64,000 bases of DNA from Prostheceraeus crozeri. Lineage: Eukaryota > Platyhelminthes > Polycladida > Euryleptidae. The stretch spans positions 62,001-126,000 of the forward strand of contig CAJQUW010001664.1 in assembly GCA_907163375.1 (NCBI GenBank). Reading direction: 5' to 3'. Position 1 is the first letter of the stretch; every line of letters starts with the position of its first letter. The position numbers were made by a program, and so were the translations under genes. A model generated the notes under the pieces. That model searched no databases. It had not been told where the DNA came from and was given only the letters and a program-made list of their open reading frames with translations. Positions 1 through 9,911 of the stretch are shown one piece after another.

Positions 1-764
1 CTTATGAAAATTGCATTTTCTGATGAAGCCACATTCCATGTCTCTGGCCATGTTAACCGGCATAATTTGCGTTTTTGGGGATCTGAACCGACCCGCACTG
101 TTTTAGAGCGTAGAAGAAACAGTCCAAAAGTGAATGTTTGGTGTGCATTGATGCACAATAGGGTTATTGGTCCATTTTTCTTCGCTGAAAACACGATTAC
201 ATCAGGTGTCTATCTTGACATGTTGGAACAGTATGCTATACCTCAATTTGAAGAGCTCCAGCCTGAGGTATTGTTTCAACAGGATGGAGCACCTCCTCAT
301 TGGACTTTGAGTGTTCGAGAGTGTCTCGACAAGACCTTTCCATGTCGGTGGATTGGAAGGGACGGACCAATAGCATGGCCGCCACGATCTCCGGATATAA
401 CCCCATTAGACTTTTTCCTTTGGAGCTATGTTAAGGATAAAGTCTATACATGCTCTTCCCCAATACGCAACTTAGCAACATTAAAGAGTAAAATACGAGA
501 TGCAATCGAATCCATCACTGACGAAATGCTAGCGAGCGTTTGGAGAGACATCGACTATCGCCTGGACGTTTTGAGAGGCACAAATGGTGCTCATGTTAAA
601 ATTTATGAATAAAACTAGCAATTTTTTTTAATAAGCCATCGCTTTTTTTGTGATCAAAACTTTCGGTCTTCTTGATACTGGTGCAAAAAACCGCTTGTTC
701 ATACACAAAGTAGATTTTTCGTGAGCTCAGATTGTTATCAGGTAAAGATTTTATAATCACCCTG
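1..764 (+). mobile_element. mariner-like element (right part), inserted in a Gypsy fossil
   Basis: Right part of a DNA transposon cut by the window start. After the transposase stop there is ~150 bp of 3' non-coding DNA ending ..ATAATCACCCTG at 764, followed by TA (765-766). Read inward the end is CAGGGTGATTAT, a common mariner-type terminal repeat with TA target site. Immediately beyond, the sequence becomes the zinc-binding region of a Gypsy integrase. The left end is outside the window, so the duplicated TA cannot be checked. Confidence 0.7.
4..612 (+). CDS. Tc1/mariner-superfamily transposase, C-terminal part
   Basis: Catalytic domain of an IS630/Tc1/mariner DDE transposase, which cuts and pastes its own element at TA sites. 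Visible motifs are FSDEATF (first Asp), QQDGAPPH (second Asp) and SPDITPLDFFLW (third Asp). I count 41 residues between the second and third Asp, a DD41D arrangement rather than the DD34D of classical mariners or DD34E of Tc1. The 202-residue reading frame is open to its stop, but the N-terminal DNA-binding half lies upstream of the window. The element's right end follows at about 764 and the flanking DNA is a Gypsy-type integrase, so it is an insertion in a retroelement. Confidence 0.85.
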   Translation: MKIAFSDEATFHVSGHVNRHNLRFWGSEPTRTVLERRRNSPKVNVWCALMHNRVIGPFFFAENTITSGVYLDMLEQYAIPQFEELQPEVLFQQDGAPPHWTLSVRECLDKTFPCRWIGRDGPIAWPPRSPDITPLDFFLWSYVKDKVYTCSSPIRNLATLKSKIRDAIESITDEMLASVWRDIDYRLDVLRGTNGAHVKIYE

Positions 765-765
765 T

Positions 766-2055
766 ACATTCCGGTGCATTTGGTGGTCACCTAGGAATTG
801 AAAAAACCATCTCTAGAATCAGCAAATTCTATTATTGGCCTACACTACATTAAGATGTCACTGAGTGGTGCCTAGCCTGTATCGCTTGCGCCATAAAAAG
901 GGTCCAAAAGTTAAAACAGTTGTTCCAACGATGTTAATTCCGATAAATCGTCCAATGGCTCGATTAGGAATTGATGTTTTAGGCTCTCTACCTTTAACTA
1001 GAAACCAAAACAAATACATCGTTGTCTTCGCAGATTATTTTACTAAATGGACTGAATATTTTGCAGTCCCAGACCAGAAGGCAACAACCATCGCCAGATT
1101 ATTTGTCGAAAACATAATTGCGACTCATAGTTGTCCTGAGTGTCTGTTGTCCGATCGAGGCAGAAATTTCACCTCAGAATTATTAAAAGAAGTATGTCGT
1201 TTAACGAATACAGAAAAAGGTTTTACCGCATCATTTCATCCTCAAACAGATGGTCAAGTAGAGCGATTCAACAAAACACTTACTACGATGTTATCATTTT
1301 ACACCAGTCGCGACCAGAAGGACTGGGATGTCTTCATTCCATATGTCCTGTTCGCATATAGAGCTGCGAGTCATAGTTCTACTAAAGAAAGCCCATTCTT
1401 TTTATTGTATGGCCGAGACCCTCTACTTCCTAGCGATTTAATTCTTCGGAATCTAACTGAATCAGCCAGCTCATTTGACGATTATAAGCATAATTTAGCT
1501 CGAACCTTATTGGAAGCCTGGAAAGTTGCGAAAGATTGCATCGAAAAAGCACAAGATAAGCAAAAGAAATATTACGATAGAAGAGTGACGTTGACCGCTG
1601 ATAAGTTGGCAATCGGAGATCGCGTTTACGTGCACATGCCAGCTAAAACAAAAGGGCTAACTCCTAAATTGCAGCATAAATGGAGAAGTCCAATGCGTAT
1701 TACAGAATTGACAGACACTAATTGTAAAATAGTATCAGTGCGTGAGCCCCGCTCCAAGTCCATGTGGGTCCACATAAATAGGGTTAAACTTGACCGTTCC
1801 GCAGGAATCCCGACATTCGTAAATAATGAAAAAACCGACAATACTAAGGAGATCTCGGAACACTATGACGGCGACGGTCACACTTCAAATGACGATGAGG
1901 CTGAATCGCTCGGGAGAGCTCAGCCAGAGCGGGAAACCGTTAATGACGCGTCAGAAGAGAAAGAGACAGAAGAGGAGGATGAATATGAAGCCGACAGAAA
2001 TACAAAAACTACTCGATACCCATTGAGAGGAAGAAAAGTAGCTTATCCACAGTAA
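766..2055 (+). mobile_element. Ty3/Gypsy LTR-retrotransposon fossil: integrase region of pol
   Basis: Fossil of a Ty3/Gypsy-type LTR retrotransposon. From about 770 the translation resembles the His2-Cys2 zinc-binding domain of integrase (GHLGIEKTISRISKFYYWP, then a C-x2-C pair). A long open frame from 865 to 2055 then gives the catalytic core, with DYFTKW, LLSDRGRNF and HPQTDGQVERFNKTL. Next comes an SH3/GPY-F-like module (KLQHKWRSPMRI) and an acidic, charged tail. Gag, protease and reverse transcriptase would lie upstream, beyond the mariner insertion and the window edge. The copy is broken by that insertion; the integrase frame downstream looks whole. Age cannot be estimated because no LTR pair is visible. 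Confidence 0.85.
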
Positions 2056-3585
2056 GCCGCGGCACCGTAACCGTAAACCGCTAACCGCAACCGTAAACCG
2101 TACGTACGACTTTTAACCAAAAATATTGCTCTATAAAAATGTACTGCTAACCAACCACTTTTTTTCATCATATACCAATCATGTTACTATTATATATTTT
2201 GTCAGAATGTATGATTGAGTGTTACGCAGTGTAAAATAATTTAAGTAATTATTCGCCTAGGTGGCGAAGTAATCAGCAGAGTTGTTGTCTTCTTCTCTTT
2301 ACCACTGGCTTGATGGAGTGATGAGTGGCTGGCATTTTATCTCATCGTACATGTATATTTGAAATCCTATAACAACTTATATCATCACCATATATCCTCG
2401 TACACATCTATTACTATAGCGCTTTAAGCCTTTACTAAATTCCGCCAGCTAGTACGGTACGTGCAGTGTTGTCAGTGGTCGAGTTGGGAGACAGTTAATT
2501 GTATTTTTCGAGTAACGTCATTTCATGGACTACTCTTAATCATCCTCAGTGCTTCTTACCGTATTATCTTGTTATTCAATTATTCTGTTCATCATGGGGT
2601 CACGTGTCTGTGTATATATGTTATATTTACGATGTCTCCATTGATGTGTGTGGACATAGTTTATCTCTCTTTGGGTGATGGTGCGATTGATAGTTCCGGT
2701 TATGGTGACCATATGTGTATTGAATGTTGCGATCAGTGAATATCAGTTTTAACCCCATGATAGTGACTTTGTACATTGATTGTTATTCTCTCATTTGATA
2801 TATATGTATATGATTTTACATGTTTTCATAACTTATGTGAGGGAGAGCGGACAGTATGAGCAGCATCTTCGCTTGATTGTAATTTTGTCTTGTCTATTTG
2901 CTGCCATCCACATGCCTCGGTATTCGTGATGAACTAAACTCCCTACTTCGAATTTGTGTCAGGTGTTGGAACAACACCTAAATGAAGGAGTATCATATGT
3001 AACCGAGCCGAAATATGAAATATGAAATACGACAATTGGAAAAAATGGAAAATGTAACAAGTCGTAAGTTCCACGGGTGAAGAGGTGAAACTAATTACAT
3101 CGCAAAATGAAGAGGATGAGAGATGAAGAGGCGGAAGTGGCAGTGAAATTATATCAGACTCATGTGTCAAAAATGTCAAACGAACTTTTCCATCAAAATT
3201 GATTTATGACTTTCGAGGCAGTGGACGCATCCGGTGCGAATGCTTAGGAAGAGGATGGTAGTATAGTATATATAACTCAACGACCGGACAGTTGTCGTCA
3301 CCGAACTGATTATTCTTTTGTGCTTCACTTTGTACGCTGCTCATCCTTTTAGCTCGTCCCCACATAGGCATAATATACGGTGTCTATCGATATCATTATT
3401 TTATCTTGAGTAAGCCTTAGTGGGTGACACTAACTCTGGGAAAGGTAAACGTGAACTTGTGATTGCTGGAAGCGCAATATAATTGAGGAAAGGCGATTGA
3501 GACGGTAGTAATAGAATTAATATTTCCAGAGTGCTAACATATAAATAAACTAAGTTACAATATAATAGGAATCAAAATAAAATGC
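2056..3585. other. Non-coding stretch downstream of the Gypsy pol fossil
   Basis: No convincing gene. It begins with a short degenerate repeat of accgtaaaccgc-like units (2060-2105). A 3' LTR of the Gypsy fossil would be expected here, but without the 5' LTR its limits cannot be set. A 92-residue open frame at 2461-2739 has no recognisable domain. Confidence 0.4.
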
Positions 3586-5060
3586 ATGTGTTGTAAGGCG
3601 AGGAGTGCGTTGAACTTCCTCATCTTTTTAGATAAGAAAGCCCGCTTTCATCAACGGTATGAAATGGAGCTGACTAGGAAACCCATGGGCTGCACAGAAG
3701 CCGATAAACTTAAATTTGATAGGACCACGGAATGTCCCCGCTGCTGTTCATCCTTTGATGATCAGCAGCATAAGAAAGTGAGGGACCATTGCCATCTCAG
3801 TGGTAAATTTAGGTCTCCCTTATGCACTAAATGTAATATGAATCTTAGAATGAAAAGGCGAACGCCTGTTTCATATTTTCCCTGTCATCTTCCATAACTT
3901 TAAATTTTATGATGCTCACTTCATCATTCGCCATGGACTCGGTAAAATGAAATCCTGGTCTATTAAAGTGATTGCACAAAGTAAGGTAAAATTTATGTGC
4001 ATCACTACCAAATTGCAAGCTGATAAGACCACTGAGGAGAAGTCTGTCTTCTATGACATAAAGTTTCTAGATAGCTTTTAATTTATGTCTTCTTCCTTAG
4101 CCGCGTTGGCTAATAATTAAGAAACACTTCCCCTCACTCAACATTTAAAGAAAAACTATCCCAATATAAGTGAAAGTCTCATGCGACGTAAAGGGATGCT
4201 TCCTAATAGTTAATTTAGTTGAATAGAGACATTGAAGGAGACATCCCTTCCGCCTATCGATAAAGTTAAAAATGATTTGACGGGTGAGGACTGTTCGCCG
4301 GGCGAATATAGGCATGCAGAGCAAGCATAACATGGTTAGAAATTAGGTGTCGTACTATTGGTGACTACATACTTGCCTACTTAAAATTAGACGTCTATCT
4401 GTTGGCTGACGTGTTTGAGATTTTTAGGAAAGTCACATTAGAACAGGACGCCTTAGACCCCGTCCATTTTTTAGTCTGCCGGGTTTGTCCTATCAGTCAG
4501 CCTTCAAGATGACGAAAGAGAGAGTACATTTACTGCAAGATGCAGAAATGTATGCATTATTTGAACGTGGTATTAGGGGTGTCTTAACATTTGCTAACAG
4601 GCATTTAGTAAACAGCACCCAAGACATAGGAATTACCACGCATTAGAATAATCTATATGGGAGTTCATTGTCCAAGTCTTTGCCACAGTCTGACTACGGG
4701 TAGAGCCGCATGACATTGAACACTTCTCCAATCCAGCACACATCATGGCACTGGAAGTTGAGGCCGACATAGGCTATTTATTTGAAGTCGACCTCATATA
4801 TCCAGAGTTTATTACGAATAAAACAGTTGATTTTCTTCTCGCACGTGAGTCTGGCATAGTAAGTCCAGATATGTTCTCTCCCTTTATGGAAGAACACAAT
4901 AAGAAATATCAGGCGGAAAATGACTTAAAATATAAACCCACTAGGAAGTTGTTGCTCACCCAATTGAACAAGCAGCATTATATCGAGCACTATTCCATCC
5001 TCAAATTCTATCTAGGTGTAGAATTTCTATGGGGTGTTGTGAGTGAGTATCTTGCAACAT
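3586..5060 (+). pseudogene. Polinton-type DNA polymerase B fossil (separate from the main element)
   Basis: Fossil pieces of a protein-primed family-B DNA polymerase of the Polinton/adintovirus kind. At 3586-3897 there is a Cys/His cluster (CPRCCSSF, then DHCHLSGKFRSPLCTKCN) as found just before the exonuclease domain in these proteins. The following translated sequence carries the HNFKFYDAHFII-like exonuclease motif. Further on is the YLLADVFEIF-like segment, and at 4745-5060 the palm-side sequence EADIGYLFEVDLIYP with MFSPFMEEHNKKY and YKPTRKLLLTQL. It is broken in several places. No terminal repeats were found, so the original element cannot be delimited. It is too diverged from the polymerase at 37.5-45.5 kb to be the same family. 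Confidence 0.75.
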
Positions 5061-5324
5061 GCGTCCATATTTTGATCACTTCATATCATCCGGGCAGGCC
5101 ACACAGTCATGACACTCACTTGTAAATTTGGAAACAGGATTGAATCAGACAAAATTGAGACGGAGAATGGCTTAAGCAAGTCACACTTTTAGAGTCAAGA
5201 GAATGAAATGAAGAGAAAATTGGGAGATGGCTGCTTTTATAGGCTCCTGCGAATCCACACAAAACAATATGAGAGCCAATAAGAGACCCCCATCTCATGC
5301 TTTTCCCAAATCTTGTTGTCAAAT

Positions 5325-5765
5325 CTAGCTTAGCAGAGTGAGCTGAAGTCGAATGTGTTTTATGTGACATAAGAGCAAGTTGTATCCATGCTCATGAGAT
5401 GAATCTATTCGAGATGCAATTTTCGTCATGTGTCGCTGATAGAAATCTTTGGGATCATGTATCGTCTCTGCAGAATATGATGCAAAATGAAACATTACAC
5501 GTTCACCCGCATGTTCATCAGTCACTTTCTCAAATTCGATCTCTGCAACTAAACGTCCTTTCACATCTTTATTCATCAAACTGTCCATGAGCAGTTGGAA
5601 AACGAAGTAACCTTTAGCGATAGGAGACTCTAAGTCCGCCTTTTCATAATCAAATGGGATTATCTAGTCACTAATCACGCCTCGAAGACTTTGCCGATGA
5701 AAACGTAAAGAACAAAATTCATTAATAAACTCTACTGCATCTGTCATCTTTCTTCCTATCACATC
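5325..5765 (-). pseudogene. Fossil ORF of a Polinton-linked protein (uncertain)
   Basis: Minus-strand translation contains MTDAVEFINEFCSLRF, then VAEIEFEKVTDEHAGERVMF and DFYQRHMTKIASRIDSSH, close to HIKHIRLQLTLL. The pattern recalls the conserved N-terminal region that precedes polymerase B in many Polinton-type proteins. That match is from memory of the family, not a search. It faces the polymerase fossil at 3586-5060, so the two could be rearranged pieces of one old element. It is broken. Confidence 0.4.
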
Positions 5766-5919
5766 TGAGATATAGCATGAATGAAACAGTTCTAACAAGA
5801 TTTTACAGTCGCTTAGAATGAAACACTGTCTAACGAAAACTTGGAAACATGAAGCAGATAGGTTTCAAAAGGATTGCAATTGCCAACGTACCGTTCGATT
5901 TTCCAACATGACCAAAAAT

Positions 5920-6490
5920 CTTAAGGTCACTCTCCACAGTAAACGAAGAAAGTTATGGCCAAACGATGCTCTCCAATGAATTTGTCTCAGTCTTAGCTTT
6001 CAAACGAGTTATTGCGCGACTTTTTACGACCACTACCACCAAAGTTGGTGGAATTCTCACAGGAGGGGGTGAGGTTAGAATTTTACCTCTCCGATTGACT
6101 TGAAAATAACCATACCGATGTAAAATTGCACGAGGAGTCCGAATCTGGCCTCCGTTTTCTCATCCGATGCCTCGGAGTCATGTCTTAGTCGTAGCTTTCA
6201 AAGGAGGTACTGCACGACTTTCTACGATCACTAGCACCAAAGTTGGTTGAAGTCTCAAAGGGGGAGGGGGTTAGAGCTTTTTCCATCCGATTGAGCTGGA
6301 AACAACCTCCCTCACTCAAAATTTCATGTAGAAACCGAACCTACCCTCCGCTTGTCCATGCCAGCACTCCTTTATCCCGAAACATACCCTTTATTATCCC
6401 AAAATGTCTAAAACCTGCCACGAGAAACACCAAAGTCTCACAGGAGGGGGAAGGGTCGGTTTCCTCCTCTCGGTCCGATAACCACCATCA
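5920..6490. repeat. Dispersed/tandem repeat, ~198 bp period
   Basis: Two to three imperfect copies of a unit containing 'tagctttcaaacgagtt', 'gcacgactttctacgatcac', 'ccaaagttggt', 'tctcacaggaggggg' and 'ctccgattgacttg'. The marker ccaaagttggt occurs at 6039 and 6237, giving a 198 bp period, and a third degraded copy lies near 6430. The same unit, reverse-complemented, occurs at 52184-52530, with a piece at 22580-22662. Those pieces are the two flanks of the Polinton. Confidence 0.7.
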
Positions 6491-6503
6491 CATCCTGCTC
6501 ATT

Positions 6504-6965
6504 CTAATGCACCAATTGACTGTAGACCTCAACCCCTATCTGTAGATCCCATGTAGAATCGACGTACAGCAATGCCAATTCTTCGTCAGTTTCGTCATTG
6601 AAGAAATTCGTAAACGCCTCCGCAATAGAAATGAATGGTGGATTTCCATTGCCTTGCTCACATTGTTTCCAACTGATATTGCCAGTGAGTTCGCGTACAA
6701 TCGACCACACGTTTTTATCTGTTGTAATAATCTTATTGATCCAATTGCGTTTTGCTTTCACTATTTTATCTTTGATCTTTGTTTGAGGTGTAGAAATGTA
6801 GGCCAATTCCTCAATCTGTAAGCCATCCAATGGTCATTAATCAGAGACTTCAGAAGAGGAATCATCCGCGGCTTATCATTGATCGAAATAATTACAGTTT
6901 ATTTCGGAATCATTTTCATAGCGTTGTTAGAAATCTCATAGAACAATTCACATTTAGTTTCTACA
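6504..6965 (-). pseudogene. LINE ORF2 fragment, linker before reverse transcriptase
   Basis: Minus-strand translation reads ISINDKP..IPLLKSLIND, WMAYRLRNWPTFLHLK, KIKDKIVKAKRNWINK, then WSIVRELTG and SIAEAFTNFFND. The same order is present in the intact LINE at 28037-31978 (DKTWVSPVLKLLIDKRWDAF, SAKRIWANR, FWKVVNEVRG, AAFSGEFHSYF), so it is a decayed relative. The preceding endonuclease part lies at 7860-8358 on the same strand. A Penelope-like fragment sits between them. Several stops and frameshifts make it non-functional. Confidence 0.7.
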
Positions 6966-6984
6966 GATGGGTAAGTTCAAGTGA

Positions 6985-7610
6985 TTTCCCGTATCCGGAC
7001 AACAAGTTAGTAAAAGCAACAAGGATCCAATCAAGAATCCGGGAACATATCAGAGTTGGCTCTCCTTCTGCAGTGAGAATACACTACGAGGAAGAACATC
7101 CAGACTCATCTGCATGTAATGTAACGTGGGAAATTCTTTATCATAACATAGGAAATTGGAACAAGCGTTTGTCTTTAGAGGCTATTTGCATATCTGAATG
7201 CATGGAGCCTCTGATGAATGGTTGTATCGGTAGAAGAATTGTGCATGTTTGATTTTATTATCTTATCTAATTTCGTGTCTAAATGTCTTAAATAATTTTT
7301 TGGTCTTATAATTGAGCTTAGATAGACGATTGAATCTATCTTAACTCTATGTACAGTTTTATAATTTCTCACGTTTTACTTATTTCAGACATTAGTAGTA
7401 TAGAGACATGCTTCGTAAATTTAATGGCAATAATGGTCTTGATTCTTGACAATTAAGTGATGAATGTTATTCATGTACTTCCTATCTTGATTTTCTGGTC
7501 ATTTATGCATGTGATCAAGCAGGAGACTGCGAAACGTCGTGCTGCTAATACAGTCTGGTATCCGTCGAAGAATCCTTGTTGCTTTTACTTTCTACAGATG
7601 GTTCATCGAA
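6985..7610 (+). mobile_element. Penelope-like element 3' fragment with GIY-YIG-type end
   Basis: The plus strand encodes TRIQSRIREHIRVGSPSAVRI, HYEEEHPDSSACNVTWEIL and RLSLEAICISECMEPLMNG. The spacing (R-x3-H ... H-x3-E-H-P ... LEA-I ... P-L-x-N) resembles the C-terminal GIY-YIG endonuclease region of Penelope-like retroelements. Downstream, 'gaagactgcgaaacgtcgt'-like sequence at 7510-7550 resembles the 3' tail of such elements. It splits the LINE fragments at 6504-6965 and 7860-8358. The open frame formally begins at 6830, but its first ~50 residues read antisense to the LINE and are discounted. Confidence 0.45.
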
Positions 7611-7859
7611 AACTCTGAAAAATCAGACATGCATAGCGGCTGAATGAAATTAGACATATGAGATCTTCTGTAGTCAAAAACAGTACAAACGCGAGTATTT
7701 TCTGATGCTGCACGTACATTTGAACTCAAGAAAAGATAATTGTGAACTGATGTCTTTAGTGGCGGACCAATTTCAGCGTCTGAAGTATAAAAAGATTTTG
7801 AATACTATGAAATCTAAATTTGATCTAAAAATAACGTGCCTCTAGTTGGACGGGAAAGT

Positions 7860-8358
7860 TTAATTACAACAAGCGAGGTGATATTTAACACATAACGCAT
7901 TAAAATTGTTGAAATCCCCGCAAAATACAAACTTGATATCAGACATTATCATAACAAAAATATCGTGATGACAAATGAGAAAATCCCTGATCTGTTCATG
8001 TTGGGATGCAATCATACATGGAGGAATATTCAAGAGACATATTCCCGATGACAGGAAAAAGTAAAGTGATACATTTAATACAGTCTGGAGGATGAATGCT
8101 AGAAGTAATGGTAAGTAACTTGTAAGTATTTTCCACCCAGATACAAACTCCACCGCCTTGTCGGTTGGTTCTGTCAGCTCTGTAAATGCAATATCCATGT
8201 AAAAGTAAAAGGCCATCATCAATGCTACTATGAAGCCAAGACTCCGTCATACAAAGTACATTGGGATTCCTAACTTTCGAAATTAAGCGATCATATAAAC
8301 AAGCTTCACACTCGCATGCTACTTCATCATCTACCCTTATCAATAGATCTGCGAGCAT
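7860..8358 (-). pseudogene. LINE ORF2 endonuclease-domain fragment
   Basis: AP-type endonuclease domain of a non-LTR retrotransposon, which nicks the target for reverse transcription. Motifs are NVLCMTESWLHSS, GYCIYRADRTNRQGGGVCIWV and FCGDFNNFN. The intact LINE at 28037 has the same set (ITETWLSSYVEDD, FRMDRQNRKGGGVCLWV, GGDFNDFS), so both are one lineage. Two overlapping minus-strand frames carry it, which shows at least one frameshift. The domain's start should lie upstream, near 8350-8560. Confidence 0.7.
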
Positions 8359-8559
8359 TTCCTACCTTCTGTAAGATAACGTTGGTCAATAGAAAAAGAC
8401 GAGCTACATGCACTTGTACAATATGAGGGTGTGATATTTAGCATTCGATATGCAATATATGTGTGAAGATGCCAGAATGCAGAATCAAGTATGTAGAAGC
8501 AACTATGAGATGTTCCCTGATATTGGATGAAATGGCGAACCAAATCCACTTCTGTATAT

Positions 8560-9668
8560 CTGTTCAGTTCGTCTGTTTACCACTACATGAAATTTATAGA
8601 TACTTGTTCTCTGATGTGTTAATGCAAAGATAGCTGACGTTTATATCGCATATTTCCTAACTTCAACGCTACCGGATAATTGGAGGTAAAATATTCACTG
8701 TTTATAAACAGAAGTCTACGCAGGGCCGTCTACTGAGGGCGTCAGTTCTATGTTCTCGATTTTCTTGCAATGAAAGCATATTGAAGTAAAAAGGATATTG
8801 CTTTTGTTATTTTTCCAATCACTTAAAAGGAATCACAACGAAAAGTGCTTCCGTGGCATGATGTAGGTTAATGCTTGGACTAGCGATCTGTTGACCCAGA
8901 TGTCGAACCCCGAAAGCATACGAGTTGGAGTCGGCAGGAAGGTCATCGTTGCTAGGAGTGACTTCACTGTTAGGCAAATTGATTCGTATTGCGGTTATAA
9001 AAAGGCATCCGAAATTTATCAGACACATTTTCTGAATTGCATATTCTTTGTAGCTACATGGTTTGTCCAGACATGACAAGGAAATAAGTAATTGTGCAGA
9101 GTAATGGGAAAAATACTAGAAAGATGCACTTCTGAATAAATCTGGATGCAGTCCGTAGTTAAAGGTCCGAAGTAACAAATGTAGTCCGTATTCTGGATGA
9201 GCATACATTAGAGGTACACAAGAGAAGACGGGTTCGATGAGCTTATAAGTAGTTTTGTGAGCATATTTCACAGGCGCTGAAATACCTGACAAAGTTATCT
9301 AAGGCTCATTTTATTTCGGATTAAGTATATATTAATCAAATAGTTATCCGGATGGAAATAATCTGTAGAAAAGAAAACAGTTGTTACTTTCTTTAACACA
9401 TAAATCATTTATCATCATAATTTCTTTTACCACATAAATCCTTAAATCATTTTTACTAAACAATATTATTATTCTATAAGCCCCTTTTTACCTTCAAAAC
9501 GGACCCCAAAGTAATGCGGACTCCTAATAAATATCGACCACATGGTCCCCATATAGCACTCCAGGGACCTATGGAAACGGACGTTTTCGTAACTTCATTA
9601 CCTTCTTGCTTAACCGCAAAATCAACTTTATCTACATTTATGAATTAAACGATAAAAGTCGGACTCAC
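8560..9668. other. Non-coding or intronic stretch
   Basis: No firm gene. A minus-strand open segment at about 8819-9045 begins after a good acceptor (ttcag at about 9046, read on the minus strand) and runs PNSEVTPSNDDLPADSNSYAF ... ATEALFVVIPFK to a stop. It could be the last exon of the lectin-like gene at 9669-9911, since strand and order fit, but I see no family match. Confidence 0.3.
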
Positions 9669-9911
9669 CTTCAGGCCGATTCCAAATTGTAACAGACTGG
9701 ATGCGGTACGTCTTCTTAAGATTAATTGTAAATGACAAAACTCTCCCTTTGGTTGGACTGCGTGTAAAAGCATAGACGCACAAGCTGCCTCTAGTCTTGC
9801 CATCAGTGATACTGTCGGGGTATCCAAACTCAAGAAAAGGGCCGACTTCAGCCGGTTTGCCACGGGACACATCATTCCGATGAAGATAATGGGTTAGCGG
9901 CGAAGGAGGAG
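9669..9911 (-). CDS. Host gene exon with F5/8C (fucolectin-like) domain
   Basis: An 81-codon exon with both splice sites in sequence. On the minus strand an acceptor 'tctcatttcag' precedes ctcctcc, and the donor is GAAG|gtgagt. The encoded segment contains NDVSRGKPAEVGP, SITDGKTRGSLCVYA and FTINLKKTYRIQSVTIWNRPEG. This is the pattern of the galactose-binding F5/8 type C / fucolectin fold: N-V-x-x-G-K-P near the start, D-G with a conserved Cys in the middle, and the beta strand ending in V-x-I-x-N-R. Such domains bind sugars in secreted or membrane proteins. The other exons are not confidently found. It is the best candidate for a real host gene in the first 20 kb. Confidence 0.6.

Noticed and set aside
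2461-2739. 92-residue plus-strand ORF
   Set aside because: No domain, hydrophobic low-complexity composition, lies where an LTR would be expected.
2056-3585. 3' LTR of the Gypsy fossil
   Set aside because: Plausible by position, but no second LTR exists in the window to define it.
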